Assembly (NCBI GenBank): GCA_022769825.1
Contig: JALEJI010000084.1
Coordinates: 1 to 33,087 of the forward strand
From: Prevotella sp.
GTDB lineage: Bacteria > Bacteroidota > Bacteroidia > Bacteroidales > Bacteroidaceae
DNA length: 33,087 bases
Direction: 5' to 3'
A program made the translations under genes and the position numbers. Position 1 is the first letter of the stretch. Every line of letters starts with the position of its first letter. The notes under the pieces were generated by a model. That model was not told where the DNA came from. It did no database searches and was given only the letters and a program-made list of their open reading frames with translations. This document shows, one piece after another, positions 15,086-24,879 of the stretch.

Positions 15086-16630
15086 TTAAGATATCACTTT
15101 CCACTCATCGATGCACCGCTTCTCGCGATTGAAGTTCACGCCAACCTTATAGAGTTTGCGGGGGTCGGCGGCAAAAGGCGCGGCATAGCCCTTCTCGGCA
15201 ATCTGTCGGAGGGCGGCATCGGCACTCCGGTCGTATTTGAACTCGAAGATATAGATATAATCCTTGGTCTTGGCAATCATGTCTATGCGTCCGTCGCTAA
15301 TCGTATGCTCCACCTCTGTGTAGAAGCCCAGGAGCTTTGTGATGAGATAGAACGCATTCTGGAAATAGAGCTCCGCGTCACCTACAATCTTATAGTCGGT
15401 GTCAGCGAAGAGCACCGCCATGCGTTTCATAAACGCCTCCGGCTTACCTTTCTCCATATCATGAACGAACTGTCCGACGAACATTGGTGACGCATTCTTC
15501 TCCATGTTCGTATAGTACGGCAGCAAATACTCAGTAAATCCTTCTGATACCTCTTCATTAGGAAATCCCAATGTATAGGTTTGGAAACGTTGATCATAAT
15601 CCTTGATCGTCAGGTACCCACTCTGATAAAGGATAGGCACGGGTGAGACATCGACCGAGTCGACGGAGTTGAGAAAGTCGCCGGACACCTCTTCTTCCGT
15701 GAGGTTCGGGAGATAATAGTTGTCCCGCTGAAGCAGCTGAACGAGGAACGAGGGGGTACCCGTCTCAAACCAGTAACTACCGAGCTCACCTGTCGCAAAC
15801 GTGTTTAAAAGGCTGAAAGGATTATAGATGTCTACGCCACGCTGACGGAAGTGATAACCGTCATAACGCTTCTTCAGTTTGGCGGCTGCCTCATCAAGAC
15901 TTATGCCATAAGCATCCGCGAAATCTTGAACAGATGACTTGAAATAGGTCATCAGTTCATCCTGTGTGATACCACAGATACCCTGGTACCTCGCATCCAT
16001 GGATATGTCGACAAGGTTGTTAAGGTCACTGAAGACGCTGACCTTGCCAAACTTCGTCACCCCCGTGAGGAACGCGAACTTGATATATTGGTCCTGGGTC
16101 TTGAGCACGGAGTAGAACGCTTTCAGCGTATTGCGGAAGTGCTCCTGCAGTTCCGGGTTGTCGATAGCCTGCAACATCGGCTTGTCGTATTCATCTACAA
16201 GGATGACGACACGCTGGTTGTGCTTCTTGGCGATACGCTCGATGATACCTTTGAAGCGAAGCTCCGGTGTCACCTCGGAAGGGTATTTGCCATACACATC
16301 CTCTAATTTGCACAGATAGTCGTTGAGCACATGAAACAACGCGTCCTCGGAATCATACTTACCCGTATTGAGGTCGATATGGACGACGGGGTAGACCGTC
16401 CAGTCCTTCTCCAAGGTCTCGAGTGCCAGCCCCCGAAACAGTTCTTTCTGTCCACGGAAGTAGGCATCCATCGTGGAGATGAGCAGTGATTTACCAAAAC
16501 GGCGCGGACGGGAGAGGAAATAGTACCGGCCACGGTCAGCCAACTGATAGATAAGCGCTGTCTTGTCCACATAGACATATCCGTCCATGCGAAGGCTCTG
16601 AAAGTTCTGTATTCCAATGGGATATTTCAT
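15086..16630 (-). CDS. AAA-ATPase-like protein with C-terminal PD-(D/E)XK nuclease domain
   Basis: About 514 residues. The N-terminus YPIGIQNFQSLRMDGYVYVD and the P-loop variant SRPRRFGKSLL (residues near 40-50) identify the AAA-ATPase-like domain. VVILVDEYDKPML near 141-153 is Walker B. The C-terminal PD-(D/E)XK core is GRIDMIAKTKDYIYIFEFKY: Asp, then E-x-K about 13 residues later, near positions 450-465. The protein ends VNFNREKRCIDEWKVIS. Such proteins form large paralogous families in Bacteroidota and are suspected of mobile-element or defence roles, without firm evidence. I prefer ATG 16630 (MKYPIGIQ), the usual family start, over ATG 16636. A paralogous tail lies at 13662-13765. Confidence 0.88.
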   Translation of the reverse strand: MKYPIGIQNFQSLRMDGYVYVDKTALIYQLADRGRYYFLSRPRRFGKSLLISTMDAYFRGQKELFRGLALETLEKDWTVYPVVHIDLNTGKYDSEDALFHVLNDYLCKLEDVYGKYPSEVTPELRFKGIIERIAKKHNQRVVILVDEYDKPMLQAIDNPELQEHFRNTLKAFYSVLKTQDQYIKFAFLTGVTKFGKVSVFSDLNNLVDISMDARYQGICGITQDELMTYFKSSVQDFADAYGISLDEAAAKLKKRYDGYHFRQRGVDIYNPFSLLNTFATGELGSYWFETGTPSFLVQLLQRDNYYLPNLTEEEVSGDFLNSVDSVDVSPVPILYQSGYLTIKDYDQRFQTYTLGFPNEEVSEGFTEYLLPYYTNMEKNASPMFVGQFVHDMEKGKPEAFMKRMAVLFADTDYKIVGDAELYFQNAFYLITKLLGFYTEVEHTISDGRIDMIAKTKDYIYIFEFKYDRSADAALRQIAEKGYAAPFAADPRKLYKVGVNFNREKRCIDEWKVIS

Positions 16631-16648
16631 ACGCATCTACGTTTTCTG

Positions 16649-16679
16649 CAAAATTACTGCATTTTTCTCAGAGTGGCAA
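16649..16679 (-). promoter_or_regulatory. Promoter for the AAA/PD-(D/E)XK gene
   Basis: On the minus strand TTG (16679-16677) is followed by 20 bp and TAATTTTG (16656-16649), matching the Bacteroidota consensus. The start codon is about 20 bp downstream. Confidence 0.5.
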
Positions 16680-16798
16680 CCAAATAATCATCTTTTTGCC
16701 TCACAAAAGAATAAAGCCAGTTAATGTGAAATCTTTTTCTTCCTGATGCAATATTTTGATAGTCTCTGCGTTTATAAATAAAGAAAGAATGAAATTAG

Positions 16799-17905
16799 AT
16801 GCAAGACTATCTACTATATTTGGGAGCTATACTGATCAGCATGGGGTGCGGATTTGTCGCCATTCCCGCGATCACCAAGTTCTGTCTCAAATACAACATT
16901 TACGATCAGCCCAACGGCCGTAAAATCCATCACCAGCCTATCCCCCGTCTTGGCGGCATCTCCTTTGTACCCGGGATGCTCCTGGCCTCCGTCATTGTGC
17001 TCTTCTTGATGAGCACGGGAATCCAGCGAGAAATACAGGTGAGCCTGTGGAGCCTCTACTTCATTATCAGTCTCCTGATTATCTATGCCACAGGCATCAT
17101 TGACGACCTCGTGGGACTTAACGCCACGGTGAAGTTCAGCATCGAGATTGCTGCCACTTGTATCCTACCGGCTGCCAATCTTTATATCAGCAACCTCTAC
17201 GGGTTGTTCGGCATCTACACCATCCCCTTCTGGATAGGTGCTCCTCTGACAATCCTCGTTTTAGTATTCACCTGCAACGCCATCAACCTCATTGATGGCA
17301 TCGACGGATTGTCCGCTTCCCTTACTGTCATCGCTTTAACAGGTTTTTTCCTCTGTTTCATTGAAGAAAGACTCTTCTACTACTGCATCATGATTGCAGC
17401 CTTGATAGGCGTGCTTGTACCCTATCTCTACTATAACGTCTTTGGAAGCGCCGAGAAACGAAATAAAATATTCATGGGCGACTCTGGAAGCCTAAGTCTT
17501 GGCTTAATTCTCGGATTCCTTGCCGTCAAACTGTGCATGGACACGCCTCACGCGGTCTATAACACTCACAGGATAATATGGGCATGGTCGTTTCTCGCCG
17601 TGCCGTGCTTCGATGTCGTGCGTGTTTTCTTCTTTCGCATCATGCACGGGCGGTCACCTTTCCAACCTGACAAGAAGCACATACACCACAAGCTCATGGC
17701 ATGCGGTCTCAATCAACACAAGGCACTGGTTGCCATCATCACCCTGCAACTTGCAATCATAGCAACAAGCTTTATAATGGTTGACACCATCTCCCCCACG
17801 GTCATTTTCATAATAGACGTGACACTATACTCAATGGTTAATCTCGCAGCCAACTACTTCATAAAGCAAAAAGAGGCTATGGCAGAGACGAAGTTCGACA
17901 AATAG
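16799..17905 (+). CDS. wecA: WecA/MraY-family polyprenyl-phosphate sugar-1-phosphate transferase
   Basis: A 368-residue polytopic membrane enzyme (about eleven segments) of GT4-type phosphoglycosyltransferases. Signature motifs: RKIHHQPIPRLGG near residue 41, the magnesium-binding TGIIDDLVGLN near 100, CNAINLIDGIDGLSASL near 160, IFMGDSGSLSLGL near 225, and the cytoplasmic HIHHKL histidine motif near 298. These enzymes load HexNAc-1-phosphate onto undecaprenyl phosphate as the first step of O-antigen or capsule synthesis. The next gene is also an initiating transferase, one base after its stop, so the two are co-transcribed. Gene symbol is by family resemblance; the donor sugar is not known. 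Confidence 0.88.
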   Translation: MQDYLLYLGAILISMGCGFVAIPAITKFCLKYNIYDQPNGRKIHHQPIPRLGGISFVPGMLLASVIVLFLMSTGIQREIQVSLWSLYFIISLLIIYATGIIDDLVGLNATVKFSIEIAATCILPAANLYISNLYGLFGIYTIPFWIGAPLTILVLVFTCNAINLIDGIDGLSASLTVIALTGFFLCFIEERLFYYCIMIAALIGVLVPYLYYNVFGSAEKRNKIFMGDSGSLSLGLILGFLAVKLCMDTPHAVYNTHRIIWAWSFLAVPCFDVVRVFFFRIMHGRSPFQPDKKHIHHKLMACGLNQHKALVAIITLQLAIIATSFIMVDTISPTVIFIIDVTLYSMVNLAANYFIKQKEAMAETKFDK

Positions 17906-17906
17906 G

Positions 17907-18482
17907 ATGAAACGAGCAATAGACTTTACGCTGGCCCTTGTCTGCCTCATGGCCTTTTCTCCACTCATGCTCATTTGCGCAATTGCCATAAAGAAAGAAG
18001 ACGGTTTACCGGTTATATATAGCCAAGAACGCATAGGACTGCACGGCAAGCCATTCATGATTTACAAATTCCGGACCATGAGGAAGAATGCGGAGGGCAA
18101 TGGGGGTCCACAACTGATGGAAGTCCCAAACGACCCGAGGCTGACGCAAGTCGGTAGCAAACTCCGTCGCCACCACCTCGACGAGCTTCCCCAGCTGTGG
18201 AACGTGCTCAAGGGCGACATGGCTTTCGTGGGGCCGCGCCCAGAGCGGAAATTTTATATCGACAAGATAATGGAGCACGACCCTCGATACAGGTATCTCT
18301 ACCAGATTCGGCCGGGCGTCACCTCTTATGCCACATTATATAATGGATATACCGACACCATGGAGAAGATGCTGCGCCGGCTCGACCTCGACCTTTATTA
18401 TCTTGAGCACCGCTCATGGTGGTTCGACGCCAAGATACTCTTCATGACGTTCGTCAACATCGTTTTCGGCAAAGTGTTCTAA
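17907..18482 (+). CDS. Monotopic phosphoglycosyltransferase (PglC/WcaJ-type sugar transferase)
   Basis: A 191-residue protein of the bacterial sugar transferase family (minimal, PglC size). A single re-entrant hydrophobic helix (FTLALVCLMAFSPLMLICAI, residues 7-26) with the helix-breaking SP is followed by KFRTMRKNAEG, the catalytic Asp-Glu pair Asp92-Glu93 in HHLDELPQLWNV, and FVGPRPE. It would transfer a phospho-sugar from a UDP-sugar to undecaprenyl phosphate at the inner membrane. It follows the WecA-like gene by one base. Its C-terminal end has a diverged remnant copy at 12109-12186, showing that another such gene once stood in the island. Confidence 0.92.
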   Translation: MKRAIDFTLALVCLMAFSPLMLICAIAIKKEDGLPVIYSQERIGLHGKPFMIYKFRTMRKNAEGNGGPQLMEVPNDPRLTQVGSKLRRHHLDELPQLWNVLKGDMAFVGPRPERKFYIDKIMEHDPRYRYLYQIRPGVTSYATLYNGYTDTMEKMLRRLDLDLYYLEHRSWWFDAKILFMTFVNIVFGKVF

Positions 18483-18645
18483 ATTTTAGGCAAAACTAAC
18501 AAATCGTCAGCAAAGCGGAAGTAAAACATACTGGAATCGCCATTTTATTCAACTATTTCCTTACAAATTATCACACAAGTGTTAAAAGATAGGGACAATA
18601 GTGAATAAAGTGGCGATTTTGCTTTACACTTAGTGATATATTTAT

Positions 18646-18653
18646 TAATTTTG
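18646..18653 (+). promoter_or_regulatory. -7 element of the gltBD operon
   Basis: TAATTTTG matches TAnnTTTG and lies 38 bp before the gltB start. A TTTA at 18623-18626 sits 19 bp upstream as a possible -33. The rest of the 18483-18691 gap shows nothing else clear. Confidence 0.5.
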
Positions 18654-18691
18654 CAAACGAATTGATAGGTAAAACACAAAAACATTAGCAA

Positions 18692-21600
18692 ATGCAAACA
18701 AATGGACTGTACAACAGTTCCTACGAGCATGACGCTTGTGGCGTAGGAATGGTAGTTAACATCCATGGCGGAAAGAGCCACCAGCTTGTAGACGACGCTT
18801 TGAAGGTTCTTGAGAACCTGCGTCATCGTGGAGCCGAGGGCGCTGACGGCAAGACCGGCGACGGTGCCGGCATACTGCTGCAAATCCCCCATGAGTTTAT
18901 CCTTCTCCAGGGCATACCTGTACCGGAGAAGGGAAAATACGGCACTGGCCTCATCTTCCTGCCAAAAGACGAGAAACGCCAGCAAGAGATTCTGTCCATC
19001 ATGATTGAGGAGATTGAGCACGAGGGCCTGCAACTGATGCACCTGCGCACCGTCCCCACCAATCCCGACTGCCTCGGCGAGGCCGCCGCTGAATCGGAGC
19101 CTGCCATCAAGCAGGTGTTCATCACCGGTGTCTCCGACGACAAGGTGGCGGTGTTTGAGCGCATGCTCTATCTCATCAGGAAGAAGATAGAGCGCCGCAT
19201 CCACGACAAGGATTTCTACATTTGCTCTTTGTCAAGCAAGAACATCGTGTACAAGGGCATGCTGTCCAGCCTCCAGCTCAGGCAGTACTACCCTGACCTC
19301 ACCAACAGTTATTTCACGAGTGGCCTGGCCTTGGTCCACAGCCGTTTCTCCACCAACACGTTCCCCACGTGGTCGCTCGCACAGCCTTTCCGCCTCTTGG
19401 CCCACAATGGCGAGATAAATACCATCCGCGGCAACCGCTCGTGGATGAAGGCCCGCGAGGCCGTGCTCTCGTCGGATGCCCTGGGCGACATCCACGACAT
19501 ATCACCAATCATCCAGCCCGACATGAGCGACTCGGCAAGCCTTGACAACGTGTTCGAGTTCTTCGTCATGAACGGCATGTCGCTGCCGAAGGCCCTCAGC
19601 ATAATGGTGCCCGAGAGCTTCAACGACAAGAACCCCATCACCGAGGACATCAAGGCTTTCTACGAGTACCACTCCATCCTCATGGAGCCTTGGGACGGCC
19701 CTGCAGCCCTGCTGTTCTCCGACGGCCGTTATGCCGGTGGTATGCTTGACCGCAACGGCCTGCGCCCTGCCAGATACACCATCACCAAGACGGGCACCAT
19801 GGTCGTGGCGTCGGAAGTCGGCGTAATGGACTTCGACCCGACGGTGATAGCCGAGAAGGGACGTTTGCAACCCGGAAAGATATTGCTCATCGACACCCAA
19901 GAGGGCAAGATATACTATGATGGCGAGATAAAGGATCGCCTCGCCCACGAGCATCCTTACCGCCAGTGGCTCAACACCAACCGCATACAGCTCGAGAAGA
20001 TCCACACTGGCCGAAAGGTCAGCAACGCCATCGAGAACCTCGAGGCCAAGGAGATGGAGTTCGGCTTCGGCGAGGAAGACGTCAACGACACGCTCATCCC
20101 GATGGCCATCAAGGGCCAGGAGCCCACGGCATCAATGGGCAACGACACGCCTCTCGCCGTGCTGTCGGACCAGCCACAGATCTTCTTCAACTATTTCCGC
20201 CAGCAGTTCGCCCAGGTCACCAACCCTGCCATCGACTCCATACGCGAGCAACTCGTGATGAGCCTGACCGAATATATCGGTCGCGTGGGCACGGGCATTC
20301 TCAACCCCAACGAGACCAACTGCAAGATGGTGCGCCTGCCCCACCCCATACTTACCAACAGCCAGCTCGACATCCTGCAGAACATTCGCTACAAGGGCTT
20401 CAACACCCGCAAGCTCAGCATCTGCTTCGTGCCGTCGCCTGAGGGTTCTGAGCATCCGGGCGAGGCGTTGCGCGAGGCTCTCGACAAGCTCTGCCACGAC
20501 GCGGAGAAGAGCGTCGACGACGGGTTCAACTACATCATCCTCTCCGACCGCGACGTCGACAAGGACCACGTGGCCATTCCGTCGCTCCTTGCCGTCAGTG
20601 CCGTCCACCACTATCTCATCGAGGTGGGCAAGCGTGTGCAGACAGCCTTGATCGTGGAGAGCGGCGAGATTCGCGAGGTGATGCACGCCGCCTTGCTCCT
20701 TGGCTACGGCGCGTCAGCTCTCTGCCCGTACATGACCTACGCCATCCTCGACGACCTCGTGAAGAAGGGCAAGATACAAGAAAACTACGCCACGGCGGAA
20801 GCCAACTACATAAAGGCCGTGAAGAAGGGCCTGCTCAAGATAATGGCGAAGATGGGCATATCCACCATCCGCTCTTATCGCGGAGCGCAGATTTTCGAGT
20901 CGATAGGTCTGTCGGAGGGTTTGCTCCGCACCTATTTCGGCACGGAGACGAGCACGGTGGGCGGCATTGGCCTCGACACCATCGCACGCGACGCCGTGGC
21001 CTATCACGACAAGGCCATCAAGGAGGCGAGCGCCGACACCGAGCACCCGTTGCCAAACCTCGGACAGTTCCACTGGCGCCAGGACGGCATCAAGCACGCG
21101 TGGAACCCTGAGACAATAGCCACGCTGCAGCTCGCCACGCGCACCGGCAACTACGAGACCTTCAAGAAGTTTGAGAGCCTCGTCGACAACAAGCCGGAGC
21201 CGCTCTTCCTGCGCGACTTCCTCGACTGGAAGCGCAACCCCATCGACATCGACAAGGTTGAGCCGGTGGAAAAAATCGTAAAGCATTTCGTCACGGGCGC
21301 CATGTCGTTCGGAGCTCTCTCCGCCGAGGCCCACGAGGCTCTCTGCCTCGCCATGAACGCCCTTGGCACGAGGTCCAACACCGGTGAGGGCGGCGAGGAC
21401 AACGAGCGTTACCACTCCGAGGTCGACGGCATCAGCCTGTCGTCGAAGACCAAGCAGGTGGCGTCGGGCCGCTTCGGTGTCACTACCGAATATCTCGTCA
21501 ACGCCGAGGAGATACAAATCAAGGTGGCGCAAGGCGCTAAGCCTGGCGAGGGCGGACAGCTGCCTGGCTTCAAGGTGAACCAGATCATCGCCAAGACGCG

Positions 21601-23215
21601 CAACTCCATCCCTGGCATCTCGCTTATCTCTCCACCGCCTCACCACGACATCTATTCCATAGAGGACCTGAAGCAGCTCATCTTCGACTTGAAGAACGTC
21701 AACCCGAAGGCCGCCATCAGCGTCAAGCTCGTCGCCGAGAGCGGCGTGGGCACCATTGCCGCCGGCGTGGTGAAGGCCAAGGCCGACCTCGTGGTCGTGT
21801 CGGGAGCCGAGGGCGGAACGGGCGCGAGCCCTGCCTCGTCGATGCGCTTCGCCGGCATATCGCCTGAGATTGGCGTGGCCGAGACCCAGCAGACTCTCGT
21901 GAAGAACGGTCTGCGCTCGCTCACTCGCCTGCAAGTGGACGGACAGATGAAGTCGGCGCGCGACGTCATCATCATGGCGCTGCTCGGAGCCGAGGAGTTC
22001 GGCTTCGGCACGGCACCGCTCATCACCCTTGGCTGCGTGATGATGCGCAAGTGCTCGTCAAACACCTGCCCAATGGGCGTGGCCACGCAAGACGAGCGTC
22101 TGCGCAAGCACTTCCGCGGCGACTACCACTACGTGATAAACTATTTCAAGTTCCTCGCCCAGCACGTCAGGGAATATCTGGCCGAGATGGGATTTACCAG
22201 CCTCAACGACATCATTGGCCACACCGAGCTTCTCGAGAGGCGCGACACGTCGAAGACGTGGGCCAAGGCCACGGCCAACGTGCAGGCCAAATGGGACAGC
22301 CTCAACTTCTCGCGCATGGAGAAGAAAGAGACTGGCGACGTGAGCCTCTATTGCACCAAGACGCAAGACCATGAGCTCAACAACCTGCTCGACCAGCAAA
22401 TCATAGCCGGAGCGCAGAAGTCGATACAAGACAAGGAGGAGGTTAACCTCGACTTCGCCATCCGCAACACCAACCGCGCCGTCGGTGCCATGCTCTCGGG
22501 CATCATAGCCGAGAAATATGGCGAGGAGGGCTTGCCCAACGACACTATCAACGTGCGCTTCAAGGGTTCTGCCGGACAGAGCTTCGGCGCGTTCCTCGTC
22601 CACGGTGTCAACTTCAAGCTGGAGGGCGAGACCAACGACTACTTCGCCAAGGGCCTCTCCGGAGGTCGCATAAGCATCCTGCCGCCAATACGCTCCAACT
22701 TCAACGCCGAGGAAAACATCATCGCCGGCAACACCGGTCTCTACGGGGCCACGACGGGCGAGCTGTATGTCAACGGAAAGGTTGGCGAGCGCTTCGCCGT
22801 GAGAAACTCGGGCGCCATAGCCGTCGTGGAGGGAGCGGGCGACCACTGCTGCGAATACATGACTGGCGGACGCGTCGTGGTGCTGGGTAAGACCGGACGC
22901 AACTTCGCTGCCGGCATGTCGGGCGGCGTGGCTTATGTCTGGGACAAGGACCACGACTTCGACTACTATTGCAACATGGGAATGGTGGAAATCAACCTCG
23001 TGGAGGAGACCACCTACCGCAAGGAGCTGCACGAGCTTGTGCGCCAGCACTATCTCTACACTGGCTCTAAACTCGCCCGCACGATGCTCGACGACTGGAA
23101 CCGCTACATCGAGGACTTCATCCAGGTGGTGCCTATCGAGTACAAGCGCGTGCTGCAAGAGGAGCAGGTGAAGAAGCTCCAGCAGAAGATTTCCGACATT
23201 CAAAGGGACTATTGA
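18692..23215 (+). CDS. gltB: Glutamate synthase large subunit
   Basis: A 1507-residue protein, full length for the family. It catalyses reductive transfer of the glutamine amide to 2-oxoglutarate, giving two glutamates. The N-terminal Ntn glutaminase domain has Cys16 in YEHDACGVGMV; the preceding residues should be removed to expose this Cys. The central and FMN/2-oxoglutarate domain includes GAMSFGALSAEAH and GGEDNERYHS. The 3Fe-4S motif is Cys1115-x5-Cys1121-x4-Cys1126. The C-terminal beta-helix domain shows GGRVVVLGKTGRNFAAGMSG. The small-subunit gene follows 43 bp later in the same operon. GC-rich codon use contrasts with the AT-rich polysaccharide operon. Confidence 0.98.
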   Translation: MQTNGLYNSSYEHDACGVGMVVNIHGGKSHQLVDDALKVLENLRHRGAEGADGKTGDGAGILLQIPHEFILLQGIPVPEKGKYGTGLIFLPKDEKRQQEILSIMIEEIEHEGLQLMHLRTVPTNPDCLGEAAAESEPAIKQVFITGVSDDKVAVFERMLYLIRKKIERRIHDKDFYICSLSSKNIVYKGMLSSLQLRQYYPDLTNSYFTSGLALVHSRFSTNTFPTWSLAQPFRLLAHNGEINTIRGNRSWMKAREAVLSSDALGDIHDISPIIQPDMSDSASLDNVFEFFVMNGMSLPKALSIMVPESFNDKNPITEDIKAFYEYHSILMEPWDGPAALLFSDGRYAGGMLDRNGLRPARYTITKTGTMVVASEVGVMDFDPTVIAEKGRLQPGKILLIDTQEGKIYYDGEIKDRLAHEHPYRQWLNTNRIQLEKIHTGRKVSNAIENLEAKEMEFGFGEEDVNDTLIPMAIKGQEPTASMGNDTPLAVLSDQPQIFFNYFRQQFAQVTNPAIDSIREQLVMSLTEYIGRVGTGILNPNETNCKMVRLPHPILTNSQLDILQNIRYKGFNTRKLSICFVPSPEGSEHPGEALREALDKLCHDAEKSVDDGFNYIILSDRDVDKDHVAIPSLLAVSAVHHYLIEVGKRVQTALIVESGEIREVMHAALLLGYGASALCPYMTYAILDDLVKKGKIQENYATAEANYIKAVKKGLLKIMAKMGISTIRSYRGAQIFESIGLSEGLLRTYFGTETSTVGGIGLDTIARDAVAYHDKAIKEASADTEHPLPNLGQFHWRQDGIKHAWNPETIATLQLATRTGNYETFKKFESLVDNKPEPLFLRDFLDWKRNPIDIDKVEPVEKIVKHFVTGAMSFGALSAEAHEALCLAMNALGTRSNTGEGGEDNERYHSEVDGISLSSKTKQVASGRFGVTTEYLVNAEEIQIKVAQGAKPGEGGQLPGFKVNQIIAKTRNSIPGISLISPPPHHDIYSIEDLKQLIFDLKNVNPKAAISVKLVAESGVGTIAAGVVKAKADLVVVSGAEGGTGASPASSMRFAGISPEIGVAETQQTLVKNGLRSLTRLQVDGQMKSARDVIIMALLGAEEFGFGTAPLITLGCVMMRKCSSNTCPMGVATQDERLRKHFRGDYHYVINYFKFLAQHVREYLAEMGFTSLNDIIGHTELLERRDTSKTWAKATANVQAKWDSLNFSRMEKKETGDVSLYCTKTQDHELNNLLDQQIIAGAQKSIQDKEEVNLDFAIRNTNRAVGAMLSGIIAEKYGEEGLPNDTINVRFKGSAGQSFGAFLVHGVNFKLEGETNDYFAKGLSGGRISILPPIRSNFNAEENIIAGNTGLYGATTGELYVNGKVGERFAVRNSGAIAVVEGAGDHCCEYMTGGRVVVLGKTGRNFAAGMSGGVAYVWDKDHDFDYYCNMGMVEINLVEETTYRKELHELVRQHYLYTGSKLARTMLDDWNRYIEDFIQVVPIEYKRVLQEEQVKKLQQKISDIQRDY

Positions 23216-23258
23216 TATTGCCGGACTTTAAAATCATTAATCAATTAGACATTAAGAC

Positions 23259-24671
23259 ATGGGTAATCCAAGAGGATTTTTGGAGGTAGAACGCAAAGAT
23301 GCCGGCTACCGTCCAATACATGATAGAATACACGATTTCGGCGAGGTGGAGCAGACGCTCAACTCGCGCGACAGGCAGTTGCAGGCAAGCCGTTGCATGG
23401 ATTGCGGCGTGCCGTTCTGCCACTGGGCTTGTCCGCTCCACAACAAGATGCCGGAATGGAACGACGCATTGTATAAGGGCGACTGGAAACTCGCCTACGA
23501 GTTGCTCACCGCCACCAACGACTTCCCTGAGTTCACCGGGCGCGTCTGTCCTGGCCTCTGCGAGAAGGCGTGCGTGCTCAACCTCATGGAGCACGAGCCG
23601 ACGACCAACCGCGAAAACGAGGCGGCCATAATAGAGCACGCCTACAACGAGGACTTCGTGCATCCGCACATCCCAACGCGCAACGGCAAGAAGGTGGCCG
23701 TGGTGGGCGCTGGCCCGTCGGGACTGAGCGTAGCCACGCAACTCAACCAAAAGGGCTACGAGGTCACCGTCTACGACGCTCGCGAGAACGCAGGCGGACT
23801 GCTGCGCTTCGGCATTCCTAACTTCAAGCTCAACAAGGCTGTCATCGACAGGAAGATGGAATACCTGAAGATGGAGGGCATCAAGTTCGAGTTTGGCGTC
23901 ATGCTGGTGCCGGTGAACCCGACCGAGCCTGCCAACATCCAGAACGACAACACCCTGGACAACACCAAGAAGACCACGATAGAGCAACTCTCAAAGCAGT
24001 TCGACGCCGTGGTGGTCTGCACGGGAACGCCGCAGGCCCGCGACCTCAAGATACCCGGACGCGACTTGAAGGGCGTGTATTTCGCCCTTGAGATGCTGTC
24101 GCAGCAAAACAGGGTGCTCATGGGCGAGGAGTTCACCAAGGACCAGCTCGTCAACGCCAAGGGCAAGGACGTGCTCGTGATCGGCGGTGGCGACACCGGC
24201 TCCGACTGCATAGGCACGGCTCACCGTCAAGGCTCTAAGAGCGTGACGCAGATAGAGATAATGCCGAAGCCCGTGGACGGACCCGAAGACCCGAAGAACC
24301 CATGGCCCAACTGGCCACGCACGCTGAAGACGACTTTCGCCCACGAAGAGGGATGCGTCAGGCGATGGAACATCAACTCGCTGGAGTTTCTCGGAAAGAA
24401 CGGCAAGCTGACGGGCGTGAAGGTGCAGGAAATAACGTGGGTGCCCAACCCCGACGGAGGTCGCCCACTGATGAAGCCGGCAAAGGAGCCGGAGATAATC
24501 AAGGCCGACATGGTGTTGCTGGCCATGGGATTCTTGAGGCCGCAACAGCCTGAGTTCCCGGCCAACGTCTTCGTAGCCGGAGATGCCGCAAGCGGTGCCA
24601 GCCTCGTGGTAAGGGCATTGGCAAGCGGAAGAAAAGTCGCTGCCGAAGTAGACAGTTACTTGCGAAAGTAA
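23259..24671 (+). CDS. gltD: Glutamate synthase small subunit (NADPH)
   Basis: A 470-residue electron-input subunit. The N-terminal region carries the cysteine motifs for 4Fe-4S clusters (CMDCGVPFCHWACPLHN and GRVCPGLCEKAC). VAVVGAGPSGLSVATQL is the FAD-binding Rossmann motif and VLVIGGGDTGSDCIGTAHR is the NADPH-binding one. FVAGDAASGASLVVRALASG near the end is the second FAD contact. It passes NADPH electrons to the FMN of GltB. It sits directly after gltB and is followed by an intrinsic terminator. Confidence 0.97.
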   Translation: MGNPRGFLEVERKDAGYRPIHDRIHDFGEVEQTLNSRDRQLQASRCMDCGVPFCHWACPLHNKMPEWNDALYKGDWKLAYELLTATNDFPEFTGRVCPGLCEKACVLNLMEHEPTTNRENEAAIIEHAYNEDFVHPHIPTRNGKKVAVVGAGPSGLSVATQLNQKGYEVTVYDARENAGGLLRFGIPNFKLNKAVIDRKMEYLKMEGIKFEFGVMLVPVNPTEPANIQNDNTLDNTKKTTIEQLSKQFDAVVVCTGTPQARDLKIPGRDLKGVYFALEMLSQQNRVLMGEEFTKDQLVNAKGKDVLVIGGGDTGSDCIGTAHRQGSKSVTQIEIMPKPVDGPEDPKNPWPNWPRTLKTTFAHEEGCVRRWNINSLEFLGKNGKLTGVKVQEITWVPNPDGGRPLMKPAKEPEIIKADMVLLAMGFLRPQQPEFPANVFVAGDAASGASLVVRALASGRKVAAEVDSYLRK

Positions 24672-24702
24672 CCAAACCTATCAATTTATATTTGTTGGCA
24701 GA

Positions 24703-24734
24703 GGCAGGGCGCCGGTGGGTGTCCTGCCTTTTTT
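24703..24734 (+). terminator. Rho-independent terminator after gltD
   Basis: A GGCAGG / CCTGCC stem with a GC-rich loop region is followed immediately by six Ts (24729-24734), about 30 bp after the gltD stop. Confidence 0.8.
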
Positions 24735-24832
24735 ATCTCCAAGTGTCGCCTTTTCGATAACATAAAACAAGAAAAGATGAACGTCAAATCGTTTTTTTCT
24801 TAAATCATGACACAACATTAATAAAAAAAACT

Positions 24833-24840
24833 TAACTTTG
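24833..24840 (+). promoter_or_regulatory. -7 element of the ompA-like gene
   Basis: TAACTTTG matches TAnnTTTG, 39 bp before the ATG at 24880. The upstream sequence is an A-rich tract with no clear -33 TTTG. It lies inside the longer open frame, which supports the later start codon. Confidence 0.55.
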
Positions 24841-24879
24841 CACCAAAGACATATCAAGCAAATACAAACAACAGACATT

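Noticed and set aside
15074..15490. 138-residue forward frame opposite the AAA/PD-(D/E)XK gene
   Set aside because: Antisense shadow of the nuclease domain; no family features.
18545..24684. Long reverse-strand and alternate-frame open frames across gltB and gltD
   Set aside because: They are shadows of high-GC coding sequence; composition is rich in R, A and H without domain motifs, and the forward frames carry complete family signatures.
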